A stretch of 64,000 bases of DNA from Mageeibacillus sp. UBA5734 (GCA_002419365.1 DIGA01000060.1:1-64000); one strand, 5' to 3'; shown: positions 34,720-43,890, numbered from the stretch's first letter. Notes: a model not told the origin generated them from the letters alone. Translations and numbers: made by a program.

Positions 34720-35820
34720 TCAGGCGAATTTGTCGTAGTAGATACGGTCTTCGGTCACACCGTTCTTAGTCAGGACCTGAATACAGGCATTGATCATGCC
34801 CGGGCTACCACACAGGTAGGCTTCCTTGCCTTCGCCGCTGCCGATATGACGGCCCACCACATCAGTGATCAGGCCAACCTCCCCTTCCCAGTTATCTTCC
34901 GGCAGTGGTTTGGACAAGGCCGGGACGAAGTGGAAATTGGGGTGGCGCGCCTCGAGTCCGTAGAGTTCGTCCAGATTGAACAGATCCCGTTTTGTGACAG
35001 CACCAAAGAAGAAAGTCATGTCCAAGTCGAGCTCTTTTTCCAGGATATCAAGGACGAGCGAGCGGATCGGCGCCAGGCCGGAGCCACCAGCGATCATGAT
35101 CAGGTTGCGGTTTTCACCATGCAGGTGGAATTCGCCATAGGGACCGCTGATGGTGACCGGATCACCTTCCTTGAGCATGGTATGGACATAAGTCGAGCAC
35201 AAGCCCTCCGGAACCTGGCGGATGATCAACTCGATCGCCTGGTTGTCAGACGGTGCCGAGGAAATCGAATAGGCGCGGAAGACGCTTTCCTTGACTTTGG
35301 CGTAGGGCTTGGAATAGAAATTGACATATTGGCCGGCTTTGAACGTGATTGTTTCACCCGGTGGCAATTTGAGGCGCAGGCCCTTGATGTCGTGCGTACA
35401 CTGGGTGATCGATTCGATCGTGGTGTTGAACTCGCGGATATTGAACAACTCATCCGGCACTTCGATCTCGAGGTTGCCCTTGACCTTGACTTGGCAAGCC
35501 ATGCGATAGCCCTGCTGGCGCTGCTGGGTATTGAGATAAGGTTCCTCGGTCGGAAGCAACGGTCCGGCGCCGGATTTGACAATCACTTTGCACAGGCCGC
35601 AAGTTGCCTTGCCACCGCAGGCCGAGGGAATGAAAATTTTCTGCGCTGCCAGCGAGCTTAACAGGGTCGAGCCCCCTTCAACTTTGAGGACCTTCTGGCC
35701 GTTGTTGATATTGATCTCGCATTCGCCGTAGTTGTTAAGAAAATGTTCTGCCAGAATGATGACCAGAGCCAGGACTCCGGATATCGCACTGACACTGAGG
35801 ATGGTCGTCAAGATTGCCAT
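34720..35820 (-). CDS. nqrF: NqrF-like NADH-oxidising subunit with 2Fe-2S cluster and FAD
   Basis: Electron entry subunit of the ion pump: takes hydride from NADH and passes electrons to the membrane subunits. Domains: N-terminal membrane helix (about 7-27); ferredoxin domain with Cys68, Cys74, Cys77 and Cys109; FAD domain with RAYS (182-185); NADH domain with GGSGLAP (245-251) and CGSPGM (337-342). It is 366 residues, somewhat shorter than Vibrio NqrF (about 408). ATG 35820 is chosen because AGGTG lies 6 bases before it. It closes the nqrBCDEF-like series. Rnf complexes lack this subunit and use RnfB/RnfC, so its presence makes the system Nqr-like. Confidence 0.92.
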   Translation of the reverse strand: MAILTTILSVSAISGVLALVIILAEHFLNNYGECEININNGQKVLKVEGGSTLLSSLAAQKIFIPSACGGKATCGLCKVIVKSGAGPLLPTEEPYLNTQQRQQGYRMACQVKVKGNLEIEVPDELFNIREFNTTIESITQCTHDIKGLRLKLPPGETITFKAGQYVNFYSKPYAKVKESVFRAYSISSAPSDNQAIELIIRQVPEGLCSTYVHTMLKEGDPVTISGPYGEFHLHGENRNLIMIAGGSGLAPIRSLVLDILEKELDLDMTFFFGAVTKRDLFNLDELYGLEARHPNFHFVPALSKPLPEDNWEGEVGLITDVVGRHIGSGEGKEAYLCGSPGMINACIQVLTKNGVTEDRIYYDKFA

Positions 35821-35893
35821 GCCTGTCACCTGCTTTCAGAGGCGGCCTTGCTATGAGGCCGTCGTTGGATGTGGCCAATGGGTTGCGCGGATT

Positions 35894-36490
35894 TCAGGAA
35901 ATGGTGAATATGCCGGAAAATCCGATAAAAGCCAGGGCCATGATACCTGTGATGATAAAGGAAATCCCCGGGCCTTCCAGCCCGCGGGGCAGTTTGGTCT
36001 TGGCCATTTTCTCCCGGATCGCCGCCAGGGCAATGATCGCCAGCCACCAGCCTATACCGCTGCCAATCCCGAAGAAAATCGACTGGACGAAGCTGTACTG
36101 GCGGATCACCATGAACAATGTGATGCCGAGGATGGCGCAATTGACAGTGATCAGGGGCAGGAAAATGCCCAATTTGATGTGCAGGTCGGGCAGGAAGCGA
36201 TCCATGACCATTTCAATGATCTGGACCAGGGCAGCAATGACCATGATGAAGATGATGTACTGCAGGTAGACCAGGTCAAGCGGCACGATCACGTAGCGGT
36301 AGACCAGGTAATTGATCGCTGTGGTGAAGACCATGACCAGGGTCACGGCCTTGCCCAGGCCGGAAGCGGTTTTGAATTCGCTGGACACCGACAGGTAGGA
36401 GCACATGCCGAGGAAATTCGACAGGATCATGTTGCTGGTCAAAATGGAGGCGAAAAAAATCACCAGGGGATTGATCTGCTGGATGGTCAT
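35894..36490 (-). CDS. nqrE: NqrE/RnfA membrane subunit
   Basis: A 198-residue protein with six membrane helices, one of the inverted-topology pair (NqrD/NqrE) at the core of the ion pump. Typical stretches are TSNMILSNFLGMCSYLSVS, PLITVNCAILGITLF and IREKM followed by ISFIITGIMALAFIGFSG. A conserved Cys stands in each half (LGMCSYL and VNCAILG), ligands of the intramembrane iron centre shared with NqrD. It overlaps nqrD by 4 bases and has GGAGG before the ATG. A 64-base gap then leads to nqrF. Confidence 0.93.
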   Translation of the reverse strand: MTIQQINPLVIFFASILTSNMILSNFLGMCSYLSVSSEFKTASGLGKAVTLVMVFTTAINYLVYRYVIVPLDLVYLQYIIFIMVIAALVQIIEMVMDRFLPDLHIKLGIFLPLITVNCAILGITLFMVIRQYSFVQSIFFGIGSGIGWWLAIIALAAIREKMAKTKLPRGLEGPGISFIITGIMALAFIGFSGIFTIS

Positions 36491-37113
36491 GGTTTTTTCC
36501 CTCCTGGCTTGGTGCTGGCTTTGGCTGCCGCACGGTTGGACGTGAACCAGATCAGCGAGCCGATGATAAAAAACGCTGCCGGCGGCATAACCATGATTGT
36601 CCAGGTGTCAAAGCCAATGAAATTGACATTGAAGCCAAACAGGGTGCCGAAGCCGAGGAGTTCGCGGATAAATGAGATGATCAGGAGCACTCCGGTGTAG
36701 CCGATGCCAGCGAACAAACCATCAAGCATGGAGATCAGGGGTGGGTTTTTCTGGGCGTAGGCTTCGGCCCGTCCCATGATGATGCAGTTGGTGATGATCA
36801 GGCCGACATAAGGTCCGAGGGCCTTGCTGATGTCGGGCAGGGTTGCTTTGATGAAGATATCGACAAGGATGACGTAAGCTGCGATGACCAGGGTCTGGAC
36901 GATCATGCGGATGCGGTGGGGGATCCAGTTGCGCATCAGTGACAAGGTCAGGCTGGATAGTGCGGTCGTAAACGTCAGACCAAGACCCATGATCAGGGAG
37001 TTAAACATCAGGTTGGTGACGGCCAGGCTCGAGCAAATGCCAAGAATCTGGCGCAAAACCTGGTTTTCCTTCCAAGTGTTTCTCGCTATGACTTGCTTGA
37101 ATGATTCATTCAC
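36487..37113 (-). CDS. nqrD: NqrD/RnfE membrane subunit
   Basis: A 208-residue six-helix membrane protein partnering NqrE. Typical stretches are GICSSLAVTNLMFNSLIMG, MRNWIPHRIRMIVQTLVIA, YVGLIITNCIIMGRAEAYA and LLISFIREL. The Cys residues in GICSS and ITNCIIM fit ligands of the membrane iron centre. It overlaps nqrC by 8 bases and nqrE by 4, so translation is coupled. The IPHRIRMIVQT segment is closer to NqrD than to most RnfE, by inspection. Confidence 0.92.
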   Translation of the reverse strand: MNESFKQVIARNTWKENQVLRQILGICSSLAVTNLMFNSLIMGLGLTFTTALSSLTLSLMRNWIPHRIRMIVQTLVIAAYVILVDIFIKATLPDISKALGPYVGLIITNCIIMGRAEAYAQKNPPLISMLDGLFAGIGYTGVLLIISFIRELLGFGTLFGFNVNFIGFDTWTIMVMPPAAFFIIGSLIWFTSNRAAAKASTKPGGKKP

Positions 37114-37738
37114 CGGACATCACCTCCAGCTGGCTGACAGTCTCGTCGAGCAGTTGATTGAGCATTTTCAAAACCGCATTGGAAGTGGAGGTCGCACCGG
37201 TAACAGCATCGATCTCCTGGCCACCGCTGGCGCCAAACGCCAGTTCCTGGCCGGGCTGGATCGGCAAGCCCCGGAACTGGTCGCGGAAAACAGGTTCCTC
37301 GATCCGGCCGCCCAGGCCAGGGGTTTCATTTTGCTGTGTGAAAACCAGGCCGAGGATTTTCGTGTGGTCTGGGCTGATGCCCAGGTAGCCTTCGATGATT
37401 CCCCACAATCCTGGCCCGGCAAAGGGGACAGCGTACCCCAGGACCTTGCCGCCGGAGTCGACTTGGGCATAGAGCGTCAGCTCACCGGCCTCGACGGTGC
37501 GGATCGACTGGTCGAAGCGGCTGAAGACTTCCGCTGCCGATCCGGTCGTGTCGAGGGCAAAAACATCCAGGATCGCCCGCCGCTCGGCGAGCAGGGCATT
37601 TTCCTCGATCATGGGCAAGGCGGCTGCGTTGGCGGCCGCCAGGATGGCGGTAAAGACGATGCTGACTACCAGAATGAACGCAACGGTGTAAGCATAGTTT
37701 TTTAATTTGCTCTTGCTTTTCTTTTCATCCGTGCTCAT
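37106..37738 (-). CDS. nqrC: NqrC/RnfG subunit with covalent FMN site
   Basis: A 210-residue protein with one N-terminal membrane helix (about 17-40) and an extracytoplasmic FMN-binding domain. The flavinylation motif is DAVTGATSTS, with Thr183 as the residue to which ApbE would attach FMN. The stretch TPGLGGRIEEPVFRDQFRG is typical of the family. No apbE gene lies in the window. It overlaps nqrB by 4 bases and nqrD by 8. Confidence 0.92.
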   Translation of the reverse strand: MSTDEKKSKSKLKNYAYTVAFILVVSIVFTAILAAANAAALPMIEENALLAERRAILDVFALDTTGSAAEVFSRFDQSIRTVEAGELTLYAQVDSGGKVLGYAVPFAGPGLWGIIEGYLGISPDHTKILGLVFTQQNETPGLGGRIEEPVFRDQFRGLPIQPGQELAFGASGGQEIDAVTGATSTSNAVLKMLNQLLDETVSQLEVMSGE

Positions 37739-38691
37739 GCGGTCACCTTCTTTTTGCTGCTCAAGAGCTTGACCTGGCGGTCAATCAGCGGGGCAAACGA
37801 ATTGGCGATCAGGATGGCGAACATAATGCCTTCGGTAAAAAGCGAGAAGGACCGGATGACCAGGGTCGCCAGCCCAATCAGGATGCCGTAGAGCCATTTG
37901 GCTGTTTCATGGGATGGGGCTGACACCGGATCGGTTGTCATGAAAACTGTGCCATAGAGGAAACCACCAGACAGCAGCATGAAAACGGGATCTGCTTCAA
38001 CGATGCCAGTTGCATAGAGGATCGTGCCACCGATCAGAAAACTGGCTGCTGTCCCTAGCATGATTTTCCAGGAGGCAGTCTTGGTCACCAGCAGATAGAT
38101 CGCAGCCAGAAGAATCAGCAGGGCGCTGGTCTCGCCGAGCGAGCCAGGGATGAAGCCTGTGAACAGGTCCATTGTCTGGGCCCGGATCCCCTGGTTGTTG
38201 AGGTCCAGGATCGGGGTGGCCATGGTCATGACATCGATCCCGCCGGAATACTGGATCAGACCGCCTGGAAAACCTGTGAAGGGCTTCGACCAGTTGACGG
38301 TCATGTAGGCTGGGAAGGCGATGTAGATCATGCAGCGTCCGACCAACGCAGGATTGAAGATGTTTTTGCCAAATCCGCCGAAAGCTGCCTTGCCAAAAAT
38401 GATGCCGAAGGCGATGCCGACCATCGCGACCCAGTAGGGCGTCGCTGGCGGCAAGCTCAGGGTGAAGAGCAGGCAGGAAACGAGCACGGCCTCCGACACC
38501 TTGGTCTTGTCACCGGTAACGAGCCGCATGAAAGCGTATTCGCAGGCTATCCCCGTGGCCAAAACCACCGCCAGCAAAAACAAGGTTCTAAAACCAAACA
38601 AGTAGATGGAAAATAAGAGAAGTGGCAGCAAGCTGATCCAGACACGTGTCATGAGCTTCTGCTTCTGGAAATAGGGCGAGAGTTTGACCAT
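37735..38691 (-). CDS. nqrB: NqrB/RnfD membrane subunit with covalent FMN site
   Basis: A 318-residue polytopic membrane protein, the main ion-conducting subunit. The flavinylation motif DVMTMATP places the covalent FMN on Thr159. FGGFGKNIFNPALVGR is conserved with NqrB. Vibrio NqrB is about 412 residues; this length is nearer RnfD, so it lacks the N-terminal extension that in NqrB takes part in quinone handling. GGAGG lies 4 bases before the ATG. It is the first gene of the operon; no nqrA, rnfB or rnfC precedes it. Confidence 0.9.
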   Translation of the reverse strand: MVKLSPYFQKQKLMTRVWISLLPLLLFSIYLFGFRTLFLLAVVLATGIACEYAFMRLVTGDKTKVSEAVLVSCLLFTLSLPPATPYWVAMVGIAFGIIFGKAAFGGFGKNIFNPALVGRCMIYIAFPAYMTVNWSKPFTGFPGGLIQYSGGIDVMTMATPILDLNNQGIRAQTMDLFTGFIPGSLGETSALLILLAAIYLLVTKTASWKIMLGTAASFLIGGTILYATGIVEADPVFMLLSGGFLYGTVFMTTDPVSAPSHETAKWLYGILIGLATLVIRSFSLFTEGIMFAILIANSFAPLIDRQVKLLSSKKKVTA

Positions 38692-38852
38692 AAAACCTCC
38701 GAGTCAAGATTGTCCGTCAAGTACAAAACCAGGAACAAGGCCAGGAGTCATCAAACAAGCCATTATTCAAAAAAACGAAGCACCCTCACTCAACCAGCCA
38801 GACCTGCTTCCTTGGAATTATTCTAAATAACTTCCAGCCGCTTGAAAAGACT
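38692..38852. other. Upstream region of the nqr-like operon, no gene
   Basis: No gene is supported. An imperfect inverted repeat (38814-38835, around AATTATTCTAAATAA) contains TAGAAT on the minus strand, a possible -10 for the leftward operon; the -35 is weak. Confidence 0.4.
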
Positions 38853-38881
38853 TTGTGACAAAATCACAATCCGGGTATAAT
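38853..38881 (+). promoter_or_regulatory. Promoter of the 130-residue membrane protein with palindromic operator on the -35
   Basis: TATAAT at 38876-38881 is preceded by exactly 17 bases and TTGTGA at 38853-38858, which is also the left arm of the palindrome TTGTGA-CAAAA-TCACAA (38853-38869). This resembles Rex and Crp/Fnr boxes, but the spacer is 5 bases, one fewer than their usual 6. Binding would block the -35. Confidence 0.6.
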
Positions 38882-38920
38882 CAACCAAAATATGAAAAGT
38901 GACACCATTGGGAGGCGACT

Positions 38921-39313
38921 ATGAGAGTATTCAGGTTAATTTTATTTTCGATGCATGTACTGGTCGGAATCGGGGCGCTGGTCGGAGGATTTGCTGCCAT
39001 ATTGAATCCCTATGAACCGTTAGGCATGACGACCGATGCCTTGAAGGACTCTCCGTTTGATACGTACTTGATCCCTGGGCTGATCTTGCTGGTGTTGTTA
39101 GGCATTGGCAATCTTCTCAGTGCAGGCATGTTTGTCCTGAAATGGCGCTTGCAAGGTTTTCTCAGTGGTTTTTTCAGCGCAACGCTCGTGTTCTGGATTG
39201 TTATCCAGTGCCTCCTGCTCAGGTCGATCGCTTTTCAGCACATCCTTTTTTTTGGCGTGGGCACCCTCATGGGCCTGCTCTCCCTGACTTTGATTTTCGA
39301 CCAGCGTAACTGA
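38921..39313 (+). CDS. Small four-helix membrane protein of unknown function
   Basis: Not recognised beyond being a 130-residue membrane protein with four hydrophobic segments (about 4-28, 48-72, 80-100, 105-125) and short loops. The first loop is the longest (NPYEPLGMTTDALKDSPFDTY). GGGAGG precedes the ATG. It has its own operator-bearing promoter, is divergent from the nqr-like operon and lies 55 bases before an ABC exporter ATPase, so it may belong with either. Confidence 0.7.
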   Translation: MRVFRLILFSMHVLVGIGALVGGFAAILNPYEPLGMTTDALKDSPFDTYLIPGLILLVLLGIGNLLSAGMFVLKWRLQGFLSGFFSATLVFWIVIQCLLLRSIAFQHILFFGVGTLMGLLSLTLIFDQRN

Positions 39314-39368
39314 AAGGCACCCCTGCCGTCCCCTGCGGTGTATACTGAAATAGATAGGGGATGATTGC

Positions 39369-40070
39369 ATGGCTTTTATCGAGATGATCGATTGTCATAA
39401 GCGCTACCACATGGGCAGCACGACGATCGTTGCCAATAACGGGATTGATTTCGGGATTGAAAAGGGTGAATTCGCAGTGATTGTCGGTCCTTCCGGGGCT
39501 GGCAAATCGACCGTGCTCAACATTCTGGGCGGCATGGATACGTGTGATGAGGGGCAGGTCCTGGTCGACGGTCGGGATATCGCTCGCCTCTCCCAGCGGG
39601 ATCTGACGACCTACCGGCGCCTGTCGATTGGCTTCGTCTTCCAGTTCTACAATCTGATGCCCAATCTGACGACCCTGGAGAATGTTGAGCTTTCGGCTTC
39701 GATCGTCCCGGGAGCCAAGGATCCGGAGCTCGTCCTGCAGCAGGTCGGTCTCGGCCACCGGCTGGATAATTTTCCGGCCCAGCTGTCCGGTGGCGAGCAA
39801 CAGCGGGTCGCGATCGCACGAGCCCTGGCCAAGAATCCCAAAATGCTCCTGGCCGATGAACCGACCGGCGCTCTCGACTACCATACGGGCAAGGAAATCC
39901 TCAAGTTGCTGCAGCAGACGTGCCACGAGACGGGCACCACAGTCATCGTGATCACTCACAACCAGGCGATCACGCCGATCGCCGACCGCATCATTGAAAT
40001 CAACGACGCCAAGGTGCGGCGGGTTACACACAACGAAAATCCCCTTTCCATCGATGCGATTGAATGGTAG
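39369..40070 (+). CDS. MacB/LolD-type ABC transporter ATPase
   Basis: A 233-residue ATPase: Walker [11 protein letters not shown]-loop FQFYNLM, signature [15 protein letters not shown], Walker [13 protein letters not shown] and the H-loop VITHN. This subgroup drives FtsX-like permeases that move lipids, peptides or signals across the membrane (mechanotransmission). AGGGG precedes the ATG and the permease follows 10 bases later. A TATACT box upstream could give it a promoter of its own. Confidence 0.93.
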   Translation: MAFIEMIDCHKRYHMGSTTIVANNGIDFGIEKGEFAVIVGPSGAGKSTVLNILGGMDTCDEGQVLVDGRDIARLSQRDLTTYRRLSIGFVFQFYNLMPNLTTLENVELSASIVPGAKDPELVLQQVGLGHRLDNFPAQLSGGEQQRVAIARALAKNPKMLLADEPTGALDYHTGKEILKLLQQTCHETGTTVIVITHNQAITPIADRIIEINDAKVRRVTHNENPLSIDAIEW

Positions 40071-40080
40071 GCGATCCTTC

Positions 40081-43000
40081 ATGCAGGGACGAACAACCAA
40101 ACGATTGATCAAACGGGCACTTTTCCTGGATATCCGCCGGGAGTTTGCCAAATCTGTCACACGCTTCCTGTCCATCCTGATCATGATCGCGCTGGGATCG
40201 TTTATTTTTGTCGGTCTCTACGTCACAGGTCCGACCATGCGCAGGACGGTCCTGACTTTTGTTGAAAAAAACAACCTGCAAGATCTCATCGTCAGCACAC
40301 CTTTCGGGCTGGAAAGTGCCGACAAGGTTTTGCTGGCTGCGCTCCCCGGAGTCTCAGTCCTGGATTACAATTACCGGACGGACGTGATGATCCAGGATAC
40401 CGACACGGTGGTTCGACTCGAAGGTCTGTCTGTCTTGCCAGGGTATGAAATCACCAGCGGCCGGCTGCCTGGAAAGGCAGGCGAAATCGCGCTCGATGCC
40501 GAGATGATCACGGCAGGATTTGCCCTCGATGATGTCATTCGTTTTGCCCCCGAGCAGTTCGGTGACGAAGATGTGCTGAAGCAGTTCTCTTTTACAGTGA
40601 CCGGATTTGTCCTGTCGCCCGAATATCTCGCTCTCGACAACAAAGGCACCGCTTCCATCGGCAATGGCAAAGTCCATTACTTCGGCGTCCTGGTGCCAGA
40701 GAGCTTCAATCTGGAGAACCACAGCCTGGCACGGCTGCAATTCGCTGATGTTATGGGCCTCGACAGCTACTCGGACCTGTACAAGACCCGGATACTGGCC
40801 CATGTCGACGAACTGGACCAGGTTTTTGCTTCCCGCCCGGAGATCCGCCTGGCACGCTACCAGCGCGAAGGCCTGGCTGAAATCGTTTCTGCCGAGGGGG
40901 ATTTAACCGAAGCGGAGCAAGAGCTGGTCGATGCGAGGCAAAAGCTCCTGGACGCCCGGGCAGATCTCGACCAGGGATTGCTCGATTACGAAGAGGGCAA
41001 GGCCACCTTCGAGCAGGAAATCCGGAACGCACGGGCGAAAATCAAGGATGGCGAAGCCGAACTGGTGGATGCCAAAGCAACCCTGGATGACGGCTGGTCC
41101 AAGCTGATCGATGGCGAACAGGAGCTGGCCGATGGCTGGAAAGACTACGAAAAAGGCAAAGATGAACTCGAAGAAGGCGAAGAACAACTGGCGGAAGGCC
41201 AGGCTCAGCTGGACGCTGCCCAGGCAGAAATCGACAGCCAGCAGCAGATTTTAGACCAGCAACGCCTGGAAGTTGAAACGGGCCTTCAAGCCATCAACGA
41301 CGGTCTCGTCCAAGCCGGGCTGTCAACCGATAATGATGCTGTGGACAGCCAGATGCTGCTGCTCGAGGGGCAGATCGTAACATTGGACGCTCAGATCCTG
41401 GCTGCTGAGCAAGCGTTGCGTGATGTGGCGACAGCTTTGGTCGCTGCAGGATACACCCCTGTCTCAGAAGACCCGCTGGTGATGGACTCTGAGGCCATCG
41501 AACAGTCTGCAGCCGAACGGACGGCGGAAAAGGCCCTTCTGGATGCACAGTTGGTCGAACTCGAAGCCATCCTGGCTGACGAACTTGCCACTGAAGAAGA
41601 AAAACAGGCAGCAGAAACAGAAATTGCGGCGGTCGAAGATCAGATCACTGCAATGAACTCAGAGCTGACGCTTTTGACGAACTATTTACAGGCCGAGGCG
41701 ACGGTTACTGCTCTGGTCGTAGCCAGGACAAACCTGGCCACCCTGCTGGAGCTGCTGCAAAACAAATCCACCCTGCTCGCAGCCCAGGCGCAGTTGGAAG
41801 CCGGTCAGGCGCAGCTTGACCAGGGCCAGGCGGAACTCGATGCCCAGGTGAAGCTTTTCAATGAGAAGGTCAGGGAATACGAAGCGGGTGTGGCTGAGCT
41901 TGCAGCGGCCAGGAAAAAACTCGACGAAGGTGCGGCCGAGTTGGCTGATGCACGAGCTGAACTAGAAGATGGCCAGGCGGACTACGAGCAAGGTCTCAGG
42001 GATCTGGAGGAAGCGCGGCAAACGCTGGTTCGTGAGCAGGCCAAGGGAAAGCAGGAGCTGGCAGATGCTTATCAGGAGCTGCTCGATGGCGAATTGGAAT
42101 ATGAAGAGGGACTGGCAGAGTATAACGACAAATTGCCGGGTGCTCAGGAGGATATTGCCGAGGGCAAAGTAGACATCGCTGCGGCCAGGCGCCAGCTGGC
42201 CAGGCTCAAGGTGCCTGATTACACGATTCAGGATCGCTACAAAGACCCGGGGTTTTTCCAGTTCATAGAAAATTCGGAGAGCATGGATTTCCTGTCCTAC
42301 ATTTTCCCGGTTTTCTTTTTCCTGATTGCCCTGCTCGTTTCCCTGACAACCATGACCCGCATGGTCGATGAGCAGCGCCTGCAGATCGGTACGCTCAAGG
42401 CCTTGAGTTATTCCAACTGGGACATCGTCAGCAAATATCTCTTGTATGGCAGCCTGCCGAGCCTTGTCGGCAGCCTCCTGGGGGTCGTTGCCGGACACAA
42501 GATCCTGATGCCGACTGTGTTCATGGCTTATTCGTCCAATTTCATCTTCAACGAAGAAATACCGGACTTGCCCATCATCTACAGCATCCTTGCCGTCCTG
42601 ATCAGCCTGCTTTGCACGGGCCTGGTTGCGCTGATAACCACGTACTCTTCACTCAAGGAAAATGTCGCCTCGCTGTTGCGGCCCAAGGCACCGAAAGCCG
42701 GAACCCGCATCCTGCTGGAGCGGATCACACCGGTTTGGAAGCGTCTGTCTTTCCATAGCAAAGTGACGGCCAGGAACATTTTCCGCTTTAAAAAGCGCAT
42801 GATGATGACGATTCTCGGTGTGTCGGGCTGTGCCGCCCTGATTTTCATGGGCTTTGGCATCCGCGACTCGATCGGGTCGATCATTCCCAAACAGTATGGC
42901 GACCTGTTCCGTTATGACACTCTGGTCATCTTCGATGATGAGGCTGATCCAGCAGATTTGAAAGCCTATCAGGAACTGCTGGATGGTGATAGCCGGATCA

Positions 43001-43890
43001 GCCAGATCTACCCGGCACGGATTGAGCAGGGCATCATCGCGGTCCCTGGCAAGCTCGACCAGGACATCACGCTGGTCGTGCCAGCTGATGCGACGCAATT
43101 TGCCGAAATCAATGTGCTCCGCAGCCGGATCCTGAAGCAGCCACTCCACCTGGACCAGGGGGCAGTGATTTCAGAAAAGATGGCGCTGCTGCTCGGGTTA
43201 CGTGCCGGAGACACCCTCGATTATGAAGATCCGGATGGTCAGGTTCGCCCCATTTCCATCGGTGGTGTCACGGAAAATTACACCGGGCATTACCTCTACC
43301 TTTCAATTGCCGATTATGAGGCTTTATTTGGCAAATCCTACCGGCCAAACAGCGATTTCGTGGTGCTCAATCAGCAGGATCCGGAAACAGCCAGCGCTTT
43401 TTCCCGCGCCATGCTCGACCAGGAGATCGTTTTCAGCGCGATCAGTTCCCGGACCACCGGTGAAACGGTCCACAAGCTGATTGCATCGATGAACATCATC
43501 GTGCTCGTGATCCTGATCGCCTCTTCCCTGCTCGCCATCGTGGTCCTCTACAACCTGACCAACATCAATGTCTCCGAGCGGATCCGCGAGTTGTCGACGA
43601 TCATGGTCCTGGGCTTCTATCCCAAGGAAGTCACAGCCTATGTCTATCGCGAAACAATGACGCTGACTGCCATGGGTATCCTGGCTGGTTTCGGCTTCGG
43701 CCGCGTGCTGCATTATTTCGTCATCAGTTCGATGGCGCCGTCCAATGTCCTGCTGGACCCTTATGTCTGGTGGAGCACGTATGCCCTCTCGGCTGCCTTC
43801 ACCTTTGCCTTCTCCCTGGTCGTCATGCTGATCATGCACAACCGCCTCAAGCACGTCGACATGGTCAGTGCCTTGAAGGCGGTCGAGTAA
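40081..43890 (+). CDS. FtsX-family ABC permease with very long extracellular coiled coil
   Basis: A 1269-residue membrane protein built as a duplicated FtsX unit. Order: cytoplasmic start, helix 1 (about 18-45), a MacB-like outside domain (to about 265), a coiled coil of some 440 residues (about 270-708) made of heptad-like repeats such as ELADGWKDYEKGKDELEEGE, then three helices (about 737-860), helix 5 (about 907-925), a second outside domain and three final helices (about 1130-1262). ATG 40081 is used; an upstream in-frame ATG would lie inside the ATPase gene. The coil could reach far into the cell wall. No sensor kinase or peptide precursor is nearby and the substrate is unknown. Confidence 0.88.
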   Translation: MQGRTTKRLIKRALFLDIRREFAKSVTRFLSILIMIALGSFIFVGLYVTGPTMRRTVLTFVEKNNLQDLIVSTPFGLESADKVLLAALPGVSVLDYNYRTDVMIQDTDTVVRLEGLSVLPGYEITSGRLPGKAGEIALDAEMITAGFALDDVIRFAPEQFGDEDVLKQFSFTVTGFVLSPEYLALDNKGTASIGNGKVHYFGVLVPESFNLENHSLARLQFADVMGLDSYSDLYKTRILAHVDELDQVFASRPEIRLARYQREGLAEIVSAEGDLTEAEQELVDARQKLLDARADLDQGLLDYEEGKATFEQEIRNARAKIKDGEAELVDAKATLDDGWSKLIDGEQELADGWKDYEKGKDELEEGEEQLAEGQAQLDAAQAEIDSQQQILDQQRLEVETGLQAINDGLVQAGLSTDNDAVDSQMLLLEGQIVTLDAQILAAEQALRDVATALVAAGYTPVSEDPLVMDSEAIEQSAAERTAEKALLDAQLVELEAILADELATEEEKQAAETEIAAVEDQITAMNSELTLLTNYLQAEATVTALVVARTNLATLLELLQNKSTLLAAQAQLEAGQAQLDQGQAELDAQVKLFNEKVREYEAGVAELAAARKKLDEGAAELADARAELEDGQADYEQGLRDLEEARQTLVREQAKGKQELADAYQELLDGELEYEEGLAEYNDKLPGAQEDIAEGKVDIAAARRQLARLKVPDYTIQDRYKDPGFFQFIENSESMDFLSYIFPVFFFLIALLVSLTTMTRMVDEQRLQIGTLKALSYSNWDIVSKYLLYGSLPSLVGSLLGVVAGHKILMPTVFMAYSSNFIFNEEIPDLPIIYSILAVLISLLCTGLVALITTYSSLKENVASLLRPKAPKAGTRILLERITPVWKRLSFHSKVTARNIFRFKKRMMMTILGVSGCAALIFMGFGIRDSIGSIIPKQYGDLFRYDTLVIFDDEADPADLKAYQELLDGDSRISQIYPARIEQGIIAVPGKLDQDITLVVPADATQFAEINVLRSRILKQPLHLDQGAVISEKMALLLGLRAGDTLDYEDPDGQVRPISIGGVTENYTGHYLYLSIADYEALFGKSYRPNSDFVVLNQQDPETASAFSRAMLDQEIVFSAISSRTTGETVHKLIASMNIIVLVILIASSLLAIVVLYNLTNINVSERIRELSTIMVLGFYPKEVTAYVYRETMTLTAMGILAGFGFGRVLHYFVISSMAPSNVLLDPYVWWSTYALSAAFTFAFSLVVMLIMHNRLKHVDMVSALKAVE

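Noticed and set aside
34206..34769. Plus-strand open frame of 187 codons
   Set aside because: The minus-strand 159-residue gene has a strong ribosome site and conserved-looking motifs; the plus frame has neither.
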